DNA of 64,000 nucleotides, from contig JAIQEZ010000002.1 in the NCBI GenBank assembly GCA_020073545.1, forward strand, positions 1 through 64,000, given 5' to 3'. The position numbers and the translations under genes are program-made. Origin of the DNA: Terriglobia bacterium. GTDB taxonomy: Bacteria; Acidobacteriota; Terriglobia; UBA7540. Below the pieces are notes generated by a model, which was not told the origin of the DNA, did no database searches, and was given only the letters and a program-made list of their open reading frames with translations. Positions 7,228 to 15,786 of the stretch are shown in pieces. Each line of letters opens with the position of its first letter. The stretch's first letter is position 1.

Positions 7228-9303
7228 CTATTTCGCGGCAAACTCGCAGAGACTGATGCTGAGGGGCGGCAGCGCCAGTGTTCCGGACAGGTCTCTCACG
7301 GGAGTTTCGACAATTTCCAGCCCAGGCTTTTTTCCAGGCTCGTTGTCGGCGTCCAGGTTCGGAGCGGCGAGCCGCCACATCCTTCCCGTGCCCTGAAGCT
7401 GTACTCCCGTGACATTGAAATCAATCTCCTGCGGATTTTCGGTCGGATTGACAATGGCCACGGTCAGCTTTCTGCGGTCGCCCGTCAAGGCCGCCGCGAC
7501 ATCACACGGATAGGTGTCGCTCCCCGAGGAAACCCGCGGCTTGTCAACTCCGATCGTACCCTGCACGGGCTTCTGAGGAGAGTTGCCGCTCACCTCAACG
7601 GGAATTGTTCCAAAGTGCTGGCGGTAGAGTTTGAAGACCAGGCCGACGCTGCTTAAGACCGCATCGTTTCCGTCAAAGTTGAGGTTGGAAATGAACGCCG
7701 TGTAAGCGCCCATCTTGATGAATTGTGAGTACCGGAACATTTCCTGGAGCCCCTCGGCGGCGCAGAGGGCCCGCATGAAGCCCTTGAATCCGCCACCCGC
7801 CCATTCGTCGATGGCTAGCTTGATGTTCTTGCCTTCAAGGTTGGGCATCCGCTTTTGATACTCTTCCCAAGCCTCCACCGTGGCGCGAACTCGGTTCGGC
7901 AGCCGCCGGATCCGGTCCTCGATGGGGTCGTTCGTCTTCACAAACTTCTGGGCGTCGACATCGAATGCGCTGTCCAGCTCGGGGTACAGGTGTTCGGAAA
8001 GGTATTCGAAATAGTCAGAGGAATGCGCCAGAAGATTTCCCGACCAGTCTTGCGGAGAACCGTACTCGTAGGGAAGTTTGCTCGGCAGTGGACGACGATG
8101 ATGCCTGGCCGTGGTGCTGGTTTCAAATGGGGTGGCTCCTGACGCCACGAGTTCGATCGTAGGGTCGACTTTCCGCATGGATACTGCAAACATGTTGTGC
8201 TTGAGGACGTAGTGATCGATGTACATGTGGCCCAATTGCCATTGCCCATACATTTCGTTGCCGATGCCCCACCACTTGACCTTGTAGGGCTCCGGGTGTC
8301 CGTTGGCCGCACGGAGTCTCCCCATGGGTGTTTCGACAGAACCGTTACAGTATTCCACCCATTCGGCGGCAGAATGGTCGTCGCCAAAACCGGAGTTTAC
8401 GCAAATGTAGGGATCGATGCCGATCAAGCGGCACAGCGTCATGTACTCATCCGTGCCCACGTCGTTGTACTCGACAGTCCGCCAAGCATAGTCATAGCGG
8501 GGGGGTCTCTTGTCCCGCTCACCAATCCCGTCTCGCCAGTCATAGCCGGAGACGAAATTTCCACCTGGCCAGCGGTAGATTCCCGAGTGGAGTTCTTTGA
8601 GAAGAGGGATCATGTCCGCTCGAAAGCCGTCAATGTTGTCGGCGGGCATGAGCGAAACAACTCCGATGTGAAACGACCCTGTCCCGAGGCCAACGATTTC
8701 CAGCCGCCCGTCTTCAGTGTCCCCTCCGGAGGTGAATTTCAGGGGGAACTTGGCATACCTAGCAGGAAGTGATGGCATCGGTATCGTCTGCCGGTCACTC
8801 GGGCCGGGTCCCCACACCAGGCTGACCTCGACTTGGGCGCCTGCATCACCCGCCAAAACGATCGACCCCGTATAGGCTCTGCCCTTGCGCAAAGGGAGTC
8901 CCGCTTGGCGAATGCCGTGGGGCGCGGCAGCAGCAAGCTTCACGAGAGGCGCGTGCTCTCCCACATACGGGTCCTTCTTATCCATCACCACGAACGCATC
9001 TGGACCCACCGGCCTCCAACGGGTGAAGTTCCGCTTTCTGTTCTCGGGATTCAACTTCTCGCTGGAATCCACCGGATAGAAAAACTTCCGGTCGCTGAGC
9101 ATTTCAGCCCACAGCCCCTTTTCAAACAGGTTGAAGAGGAGTTCGGTGAATTGGCCATACACGTAGCGGTGGATGGGCTCACGGATCTTGCTCGCATTGA
9201 CCGTCATGCTCACTTTCTTTTGCGGGGGAGCGGCGGTTTGAGCCGCCGCGGTGAGCGTTGTCCCCACGGCCAATAGAAGTGCCAGAGAACGTTTGTATTG
9301 CAT
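7228..9303 (-). CDS. secreted GH51 alpha-L-arabinofuranosidase
   Basis: This enzyme would remove terminal arabinofuranosyl groups from plant arabinan or arabinoxylan outside the cytoplasm. From ATG 9303 (AAGGAGA five bases upstream) it has a signal peptide (QYKRSLALLLAVGTTLTAAA), an N-terminal carbohydrate-binding-like region, and a TIM barrel with WWGIGNEMYGQW (acid/base Glu) and LAIDEWAGGG (nucleophile Glu). A C-terminal beta domain with VAIVNPTENPQEIDF follows. About 691 residues, normal for secreted GH51. It stands alone, with no transporter or other glycosidase nearby. Both catalytic residues are present. Confidence 0.92.
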   Translation of the reverse strand: MQYKRSLALLLAVGTTLTAAAQTAAPPQKKVSMTVNASKIREPIHRYVYGQFTELLFNLFEKGLWAEMLSDRKFFYPVDSSEKLNPENRKRNFTRWRPVGPDAFVVMDKKDPYVGEHAPLVKLAAAAPHGIRQAGLPLRKGRAYTGSIVLAGDAGAQVEVSLVWGPGPSDRQTIPMPSLPARYAKFPLKFTSGGDTEDGRLEIVGLGTGSFHIGVVSLMPADNIDGFRADMIPLLKELHSGIYRWPGGNFVSGYDWRDGIGERDKRPPRYDYAWRTVEYNDVGTDEYMTLCRLIGIDPYICVNSGFGDDHSAAEWVEYCNGSVETPMGRLRAANGHPEPYKVKWWGIGNEMYGQWQLGHMYIDHYVLKHNMFAVSMRKVDPTIELVASGATPFETSTTARHHRRPLPSKLPYEYGSPQDWSGNLLAHSSDYFEYLSEHLYPELDSAFDVDAQKFVKTNDPIEDRIRRLPNRVRATVEAWEEYQKRMPNLEGKNIKLAIDEWAGGGFKGFMRALCAAEGLQEMFRYSQFIKMGAYTAFISNLNFDGNDAVLSSVGLVFKLYRQHFGTIPVEVSGNSPQKPVQGTIGVDKPRVSSGSDTYPCDVAAALTGDRRKLTVAIVNPTENPQEIDFNVTGVQLQGTGRMWRLAAPNLDADNEPGKKPGLEIVETPVRDLSGTLALPPLSISLCEFAAK

Positions 9304-9805
9304 GTTTGTCTCCTTCCTCAAACCGGGGAAATGAATTCGTGAATGCAGCAGATTCAGCCGTTCTCGTGTCGTGCCAGAAAGCACTTCAACATCGTGAAAT
9401 CATCAATGTGAGAGTCAAATTCTGCCGGCGGCGAGAATCCCTCAGCCGATTCGTAGGCGGAATGGAATTGTCACAGCCTCGGCTGGCCACCAAGAGCGCT
9501 AGCATACCGCTTTTTGAGCCCGCCGTCGCGAGCACGTTAAGGTAAGGTACATCCGGGATTCCGGGCAATCGCAGGAGCAGATGTGTCGAGGAGGCACGGA
9601 GTTGTCATCGTTTGGGAATTTGGGAACTTTCCGGACCGATTGGTGTCTAAGTAATTCACGGAGCGCACTGTCGCTGGTCTCCAATTTCGTCGAGGATTGT
9701 GGCTTGAATTGACTGGAATGAAATGGCAGTTTGGAGGAGTCGTGATCAAGTTGAAGTCGAGCCAAAAGTGATTCTCATGCCCTGACCGACAAAAGGAGAT
9801 AACTC
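9304..9805. other. divergent intergenic region, no gene seen
   Basis: It separates the GH51 gene (minus) from the secreted protein gene at 9806 (plus), so promoters for both should lie here. I see no strong -35/-10 pair and no convincing coding frame. Confidence 0.4.
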
Positions 9806-10333
9806 ATGAACAGGAAAAACGCAATTCTTTTGGCTTTGATAGCCCTATTCGCCCTGCTTGCCCTCGGATGGACCCAAGTCGACGCCAAGGCTGCGCCTGC
9901 CGGCAAGACGCTTAAGGTGAAGCTGAATTACGCCGGAGCTGGAATCGTCGATGAACAGCACAAGATCTATGTGCTCGTGCTCGATTCCAATCCTTACATG
10001 GCGAAAACGCTTGTGGACATGACCTCCCAGACCGCCCCGGCCAAGAATGAAGCGACCGCCTCAGCGCCATCGCCGGAGGTCTGCCACATCTTGCGCCGCG
10101 AGCCTGCCACGGCTAAAGACCAGACACTTACCGTTAGCGATCTCAGCGCGTCTCCGGTCTATGTGATGGCCTTCTTTGATAAGACCGGGACTTATGTCGC
10201 CCCAGACCCGCCCTCCGGCTCGCCTCTGGGTTTGTACGGGAAAGAGCCGGGCAAACCGGAGCCGATAAAACTTGAGGAAGGGAAGACCGTGGAGGTTGTC
10301 TTGGCCTTTGATGACTCCACGAAGACCCCCTAG
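9806..10333 (+). CDS. secreted protein of unknown function
   Basis: 175 residues with a clear signal peptide (NRKNAILLALIALFALLALG) and AAGGAG eight bases before the ATG. The mature part alternates beta-type segments (KTLKVKLNYAGAGIVDEQH, IYVLVLDSN, VYVMAFFDKTGTY, KTVEVVLAFDDS). That is consistent with a small all-beta, immunoglobulin- or transthyretin-like fold. The one visible Cys is single, so no internal disulfide is expected. No family recognised. A location in the periplasm or outer surface is inferred from the signal peptide only. Confidence 0.75.
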   Translation: MNRKNAILLALIALFALLALGWTQVDAKAAPAGKTLKVKLNYAGAGIVDEQHKIYVLVLDSNPYMAKTLVDMTSQTAPAKNEATASAPSPEVCHILRREPATAKDQTLTVSDLSASPVYVMAFFDKTGTYVAPDPPSGSPLGLYGKEPGKPEPIKLEEGKTVEVVLAFDDSTKTP

Positions 10334-10828
10334 TTTGGGCGGGCCACGGTGCCACGAGTGTCCAGGCCTCGTGCTTCTGTTGATGTTGCTGTCCAGCAAA
10401 TGAGGCTTGGTGCGCCTCAGAGCTTGCTCGGACGGGCTGTGCGGGTCGCGAGGTGGGGACCATGAGGCACGTTCTGCCACGGCGGCCCGCTCTGCGGGAC
10501 CGCCCGTCCCCACCCGTTGTGAGAAATTAAGGCTCGGCCGCGTTATCGAAATTTGTGGCACAGCGGAGTGGGGTTCCTGTCATGCCCAGCGCAGCGAAGC
10601 ATCTGCAGTTGTTTGAAGGGACGAGGGGAAAGCAGATTCTTCGCGGAGTTTGTCGTGAGCCCCTTCGCTGTCACCCTGAGCGTAGCGAAGGGTCTGCAGC
10701 TACTCTGGGGCCATATGCGAACTGCAGATGTTCTTCCCGCGCGGCGGGATCAGAATGACAGATTGGCAGGGATTCCGCACAGAGTCTGCCCTATAGCAAC
10801 CATCACCTCTGCCCCCGCGCCCCAAGAA
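10334..10828. other. intergenic stretch with repeats, no gene
   Basis: It lies between two converging genes. Its middle is filled by REP-like repeats (10578-10760); the rest shows no coding signal. Confidence 0.5.
10578..10760. repeat. REP-like repeat cluster (TGTCAnnCTGAGCGnAGCGAAG type)
   Basis: Related units lie at 10578-10608 and 10669-10699, both starting TGTCA and ending TCTGCAG with AGCGAAG inside. An inverted GCAGATTCTTCGC piece lies at about 10632-10644 and a GATCAGAATGACA end at 10748-10760. The unit resembles dispersed intergenic elements I associate with acidobacterial genomes. Confidence 0.6.
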
Positions 10829-12283
10829 TTACTCCGTCGGCAGCGTCTCCATCTCGTGACGGCGAGCTTCGACCCGCATCAGGCGCGTCAACTCGGATTT
10901 TGTCTCCCCCGGCAGGCGTGAGGGCTTGCAGCGCTCGACGAGCCGCGCAACCTCCTGTCCCGCGCGTTCCCCCAAGGTTAGACGGCCATCTGCGGCCCAT
11001 CGCGCGCGGTTGGCGCGATCGATGACGGCGCCGGGAAACGTGATTTCCTCGCGCAGGTAGCGGCGGGTGTGATCAGCAATCAGCAAATGCTTCTCGCGCC
11101 GCAATTCCTCAAAGATGGGAAGCGACGGGAAGTCTTCATGCGGTTCGATTCCGCGCAAGAGGCGATGCGTCATGCCGCAAATCTCGTTGTCGACCACCAG
11201 CTTCTCCAGGCTCAGGCAGCTCTCAAAATCCAGCATCCCTGGGCCGGAAATGCTGTTGATTCCCGAGAGCGCCGCCAGCGTCGCGCCGATACCTGTCTCC
11301 AGCCCCGCCTGCGCGTCCAATTGCTTCGCGTCGCTCAAGGCGATGTAACCCTGGGTGGGCATGCCCAAGCGCCTGCCGATCTCGCTGTTCGCGCAGTCGA
11401 GCATCATGGTCTCCACCGCGCCCATGGGAGTGGTCTCAAACCGGACGTCGAAGATGGCCGGCGAGCCGCCGTAAAGGATCGGCGCGCCGGGGCTCGCAAG
11501 CTGACTGATCACCACGCCACTCAGATTTTCGGCGGTTTGCTGAAGCAGACTTCCCACCAGGGTGACGGGTGCCATGAATCCTGAAAGCGGCATGGAGATC
11601 AACTCCACCGGAATTGACCAGCGCGCACAGTCGACCAGGTTCTGGCTGGTCACATCGCTCCACTTGATGGGCGCGGTGGGGCAGCAGGAGAAGATGGTCA
11701 GGGGCTTGGCTCGCAGCGCCTGCTCGCTCCCCCGCACGGCCACTTGCAGGTCTTTCATGATCTCAAACGACTCGATCGTGAAAGCCCCCGTTACCACTGG
11801 CTTTTCACCGTACAGAAGGCTCAGATAGAGTCGGTAGCTGTCCGAGATTTTCTCGTGCACATCGGCGGGGATCATGGCGGTGCTTTGCGAAGCGAGGTGC
11901 CCGAGGCCGCTCATCAACTTCACGTAGCGAATGTAGTCTGCCGTCGTGGGCCGGCGCATTTCGCCGGTCCGGCTATCCAGAATGTTGAGCGCGGTCGAGC
12001 CGGGAGTGAAATATACGTTGTTCCCCCGGAAGTCGTGAGTTTCGTCCCCGAGAACATCATAGAGCTTGAAAGTGCGGGGGACGGTATGAAGCGCTTTGTC
12101 GATGAGGTTTTCAGCAAGGCGGGCGTTCCACGCGGTTCCGTCCACCTTGGCGCCATGATCGGCAAGCAAGCTGAGTATGGGCCGGTTATGGATCTCGACC
12201 CCCAGCGTGCACAGGAGGTCCCGCGCCTCCGCGATGATTTTGTCGATCAGTTCATCCTGCAACAATCTCAAAGTCGGTCTCAT
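10829..12283 (-). CDS. MttB/MtgB-family corrinoid-dependent methyltransferase (non-pyrrolysine)
   Basis: The family moves a methyl group from a methylated or quaternary amine to a corrinoid protein. Recognisable segments are NVYFTPGSTALNILDSRTGE, TTADYIRYVKLMSGL, GAPILYGGSPAIFDVR and GLETGIGATLAALSGINSI. Start at ATG 12283 is supported by GAGGAG four bases upstream; the longer frame to 12367 lacks a site. At 484 residues it is full length with no in-frame TAG, so it belongs to the pyrrolysine-free branch (known members use glycine betaine, proline betaine or carnitine). No corrinoid protein or reactivase gene is nearby. Substrate cannot be deduced. Confidence 0.85.
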   Translation of the reverse strand: MRPTLRLLQDELIDKIIAEARDLLCTLGVEIHNRPILSLLADHGAKVDGTAWNARLAENLIDKALHTVPRTFKLYDVLGDETHDFRGNNVYFTPGSTALNILDSRTGEMRRPTTADYIRYVKLMSGLGHLASQSTAMIPADVHEKISDSYRLYLSLLYGEKPVVTGAFTIESFEIMKDLQVAVRGSEQALRAKPLTIFSCCPTAPIKWSDVTSQNLVDCARWSIPVELISMPLSGFMAPVTLVGSLLQQTAENLSGVVISQLASPGAPILYGGSPAIFDVRFETTPMGAVETMMLDCANSEIGRRLGMPTQGYIALSDAKQLDAQAGLETGIGATLAALSGINSISGPGMLDFESCLSLEKLVVDNEICGMTHRLLRGIEPHEDFPSLPIFEELRREKHLLIADHTRRYLREEITFPGAVIDRANRARWAADGRLTLGERAGQEVARLVERCKPSRLPGETKSELTRLMRVEARRHEMETLPTE

Positions 12284-13206
12284 TCGTCTCCTCGCGAGTG
12301 GGGTCAACCGTCGATCTGCTCCCATAGTCCGGTTGCATGATTCGCTCGCCGGGGGTTGTAGGTACAACCTGAGACATCAAGTCTCCGATACCGGCGGCAA
12401 GTGTCTGTCGAGCGCACCTCGTGCCGTTTCGACTGCTTGAGCCGAAACGCCGTTTGAAAGTGGCGGCAAGCTTCTTTGTAATCTTCGTTCTGGAATTCAG
12501 TAGTTGGAACGGCATGAGCCGGGCAGTATATGCTCGGACCGGAGAGGTTTCAATGGCGTTGCCGGAGTTTCCTAAACCGTGGGTCAGGGGTTCGAGTTCG
12601 CACGGGCTTACTATCCTTTCTCGGTTCGCTGCAAGGAGATAGCTCTCTTCCCAATCCAAGCCGGAAATCCTCACGCGGCCTGTCTGTAGTGAAATTGTAG
12701 TGAACCCCGATCCCGAAGTAGGAAGCCGGGTTGGGACCTTAGATTGGGCATTTCGAGAAACATGCGAGCACGCCATAGAGAACAATTCCAATTTCGGCGG
12801 GGTTGGATTTTCACAACGTAGCCCGCTGGCGAGAAGAGGCTTATACCGGACTACTCAACCGCAACTTCGGGATCGGGGTGAAGCGACGCGGCCAATCGGC
12901 CTTACCCTCGTTGGGGGCTCGCGCCCAGAATCCCTTACCTGCGGAGGCCGCCAAGCTGACGTTGGGTGGGTTCGAAACGTCGCGTGAGTGCCCCCTTAGG
13001 ATGCCGAGGTCAGGTCCGGGGCCGCGCCTATCGCTATGACCACCGTGTCGAGATCACTCCCGAGGGCCTGTGGCGAACCACGGCGTTGGCGGGCAGGGCC
13101 GCGGACCGCGAGGTCCGGTACACGTTCCGCCCAAGCGTCGCGAATTTAAACGATTGTTTGTGTCAAGAAACTGCACGGTCAGCCGATATCTCTTGGGAGA
13201 TTGAAT
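12284..13206. other. gene-poor stretch with tRNA-end scar
   Basis: It contains the third tRNA 3'-end copy (12586-12613) and a GTAGTG-n5-GTAGTG direct repeat at 12685-12704. Small frames here have no motifs. Confidence 0.45.
12586..12613 (+). repeat. tRNA 3'-end copy 3, decayed
   Basis: AGGGG, TTCGAGT, then TCGCA, CGGGCTT, A, CTA. It aligns with the copy at 4656-4683 over 28 bases with about six changes, several of which break the T-stem. As after copy 2, a GTAG(T/C)G direct repeat lies roughly 75 bases downstream. Confidence 0.45.
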
Positions 13207-13785
13207 ATGCGGCCACGGGCGGTTCTTGCAGGCTGGGTTGTAGTGGTGGGAATCCTATCGGCGGGGAGCTTCGTATGCCAGGAAGCCCGGGGGGAGGGGG
13301 GAGAAGCTAGCTTGTCGATTGCTCAGGGCAGGGACGCAGCCCTGACACTTGACTCTGCGGGTAAGGTGTTGCCGTTCGAAAGCGGTCAATCACTGGCCGA
13401 CACGTCATGGAGCGCTGCCTCACCTTTGCCGTTCAAACGCAATGCAGCGATCTTAGACAAAAAGGATCCTCCGACACCGCGGAGGTCGCCTCTACTCATT
13501 TCGCTTTACGTTTCACACGGCTTTTTGCAGGCCCTGGACGCACACGCCACAAACCGGGTGCCTCGCACCGGCGCAGCTCAGGAAGGAAACACGCTGGTCC
13601 GTCCCATTGCCACGCAGCCGGCGGCGTTCATCGCCTTCAAGCTGGAAGTAGCCGTGGGAATTATCTACGGCATCGACCGGCTGCACAAACACCATCCCCG
13701 GCTGGCGATGATTACCTTAGGTGCAATCAACGGCGGGTATCTTTATTTCATCCAGCGCAGCTATCGAAGCTTCCCCGCCCGTTGA
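13207..13785 (+). CDS. membrane protein of unknown function (DUF5658-like)
   Basis: Begins at ATG 13207 with GGGAG seven bases upstream (the TTG at 13201 is too close). An N-terminal signal or anchor (AVLAGWVVVVGILSAGSF) is followed by a low-complexity linker. The C-terminal half is helical (SLYVSHGFLQALDAHATNRV, EGNTLVRPI, AFIAFKLEVAVGIIYGIDRL, LAMITLGAINGGYLYFIQ). The pattern of Asp near a helix end, then a Gly/Asn-Pro-like turn and paired membrane helices, recalls DUF5658 proteins, but this is a weak match. Convergent with the FecR gene. Function unknown. Confidence 0.6.
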   Translation: MRPRAVLAGWVVVVGILSAGSFVCQEARGEGGEASLSIAQGRDAALTLDSAGKVLPFESGQSLADTSWSAASPLPFKRNAAILDKKDPPTPRRSPLLISLYVSHGFLQALDAHATNRVPRTGAAQEGNTLVRPIATQPAAFIAFKLEVAVGIIYGIDRLHKHHPRLAMITLGAINGGYLYFIQRSYRSFPAR

Positions 13786-13947
13786 CCCAACACAAGCCTC
13801 GGTCGCTTGTCGATCCCGCTCATTCAATGGCTTCGGCGAGGAGCCCCCGCGGAGAGGGGTGGTTCATGACCATTGGCCACATTGAGAGCGCCGAGTGGAG
13901 CCACACAGAGATTTCCCGAAGCTGCGCAAGACCAACCCGGTGTACTA

Positions 13948-15477
13948 CTATGGCACGGTGGGGCTGACGGAGCCTCCTCCTGCGGCCAGCGGAATGGCGG
14001 CCACCGCTGCCGCTCCCCCTGCGAGCAGCGCGATAGACCCTCCCGGGGAGAGCGACCCAATGTGCCAGGGCTCCTTAACCGCGGCTCCCGGCCTTCCGGG
14101 GACGGTGGCTCGTATAGTTGAATCCCCCACATCGGTTTGGTTGATTCGGCCTTGTAACTGGGGAGGTGACACCTCGTTGGGCAGGGTGGGATGCTGCTCC
14201 GCGGTAACAATCGTGAACTGACCCGGGTGCAATCTGACCCTCTCGGTAAGGGTCCGTTTGCGGTTTCCAGCTGTGACTAGACCTCTAACGCAGTCCACTC
14301 GCGTCTCTTTAGGATCCGCCTCAACGAGAAACACGGTATTTGCCAGACCACTTACCACGCCGATTGTCGCTGTCGGGGTTTCCACGTGAAAGGCTGCGTT
14401 GGGATCGGTGAGTTCCACCACCTCAGCGCGCATGCGCCCCTCGTTTAGCTCTACCTGAGTCTGCTGAGTTTGGGGGTCGTGCCTGGTAACCTTCATGACC
14501 GAGTGAGCGCCGACGTTCAGGAAGGACCCACCTAAAAGCGCGATCCGAACTCGGCCGCCCTTCGAAGTACTGACGACATCTGCCCAGTTGATCGCATCAT
14601 TTACCTTCAGCGGAGTCCACTCACCTTTCCCTAGGTGTTGTACAGCTTCCTCCGGGATAGCGTTGCTGACGGTCCCGGCTTGCCCGGCCGGGGCTTGCTC
14701 AGCCGGGAGTTTCTCGGCCGGGGCTTGCTCGACCGGGGGTTTCTCGGTCGGGGCTTGCCCGGTCGGCGCTTGCTCGACCGGGGGTTTCTCGGTCGGGGCT
14801 TGCCCGGTCGGCGCTTGCTCGGCCGGGGCTTGCCCGGTCGGGGCTTGCTCGGCCGGGGCTTGCCCGGTCGGGGCTTGCTCGGCCGGGGCTTGCTCGGCCG
14901 GGGCCTGCTCGTCCCCCTGTTTTTCTTGCGCGGGAACCCCCACGGAAGAGGCGGGGATAGCCGCGTATTTCCCCTCGTGAAGGATATACCTACCACTCGA
15001 ATCGTGGGTATTGATGAGCAGGTTCCCCTTCACAGCGGCAGCGATGGTCTCTTGCTCCTTCGATAGTCGAACCAGGTAACGACAGTCTCCCTCTTGCGAA
15101 GGCGTGAACCGGTACTTTGGAGTGGTCACGACAATCGCGGGTTTGCCGGCGCTTTCCGAAACCACCACACCCGATAGCAACTCCGCTTGAACCTTCTCAC
15201 CATCGCGAAGAAAGCGAACGGAAGTGTTCTCGGTGATTTTCACTTTCGCCCCCGACTGCAGTTCCACCAGGGCACTTCCACCCCCTGAGGTGACCAGCAC
15301 ATCGCCGCTGAAAATCGTCTCCGACTTGGGGACCGGCACTCCCCTCAAGCTTGTACTGGAGGAATAGAGAATGCGACCTAGCTGCTGTTCTCCTGCTCCC
15401 GGGGCTCCGGGTAAAAGCAGAAGCAGGCATCCGAGGACGCTTGCGAACACAATCCGGATTCGAGATTCTGGTGCCAT
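13948..15477 (-). CDS. FecR-domain protein with a pentapeptide repeat tract
   Basis: Starts at ATG 15477 behind AAGGAGA. It has a signal peptide ([19 protein letters not shown]) and a first FecR-like beta domain ([34 protein letters not shown]). Next come 15 pentapeptides of the form (Q/K)xP(A/T/V)(E/G), then a second FecR-like domain ([56 protein letters not shown]). It ends in a hydrophobic segment ([20 protein letters not shown]). FecR domains elsewhere sense or scaffold at the envelope; no sigma factor or TonB receptor is adjacent, so this is likely a stand-alone surface protein. 309 bases separate its start from the polysaccharide locus, with no clear terminator. Confidence 0.8.
   Translation of the reverse strand: MAPESRIRIVFASVLGCLLLLLPGAPGAGEQQLGRILYSSSTSLRGVPVPKSETIFSGDVLVTSGGGSALVELQSGAKVKITENTSVRFLRDGEKVQAELLSGVVVSESAGKPAIVVTTPKYRFTPSQEGDCRYLVRLSKEQETIAAAVKGNLLINTHDSSGRYILHEGKYAAIPASSVGVPAQEKQGDEQAPAEQAPAEQAPTGQAPAEQAPTGQAPAEQAPTGQAPTEKPPVEQAPTGQAPTEKPPVEQAPAEKLPAEQAPAGQAGTVSNAIPEEAVQHLGKGEWTPLKVNDAINWADVVSTSKGGRVRIALLGGSFLNVGAHSVMKVTRHDPQTQQTQVELNEGRMRAEVVELTDPNAAFHVETPTATIGVVSGLANTVFLVEADPKETRVDCVRGLVTAGNRKRTLTERVRLHPGQFTIVTAEQHPTLPNEVSPPQLQGRINQTDVGDSTIRATVPGRPGAAVKEPWHIGSLSPGGSIALLAGGAAAVAAIPLAAGGGSVSPTVP
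14686..14910 (-). repeat. in-frame 15-bp tandem repeat in the FecR gene
   Basis: About 15 copies of a unit resembling GCCGGGGCTTGCTCG encode the pentapeptides [20 protein letters not shown] and KLPAE. Units differ at few bases, which suggests recent slippage growth. Confidence 0.85.
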
Positions 15478-15786
15478 AGCTTTCTCCTTTGGAGAGGTTA
15501 CCATGTCTCCCCGAAAAACGTTTTCCCTGCCTGACCGAGGCGCGGCCTGGCGGGTCCAATGGAAATCGAGAATTCCCTTCCTGAGTTAGTCAACAGGAAT
15601 TCGTGGCGGGGAGACGTGGGAGGTCAGCAACTAACGAGTTTCCCCTGCCCACCGCAGATCTAACCAGTCGCGGGTCGCCTGTCCACGACGAGAGGTTTTC
15701 CGCCACAACCGGCTGATCGTCAACGCCACTGTGGTCGCTAGCGATCCACGGACCATCCCGGGACCAGAATCTTTGCACCCTCTCGT

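Noticed and set aside
6774-7241. 155-residue minus-strand frame downstream of the GH51 gene
   Set aside because: It overlaps the end of GH51 and has no start site or motif; kept only as a possible relic.
10829-12283. Pyrrolysine-containing MttB
   Set aside because: The frame is open without TAG and no pyl genes are visible.
14686-14910. CRISPR-like array
   Set aside because: The units are 15 bp, contiguous and in frame, encoding pentapeptides, with no spacers.
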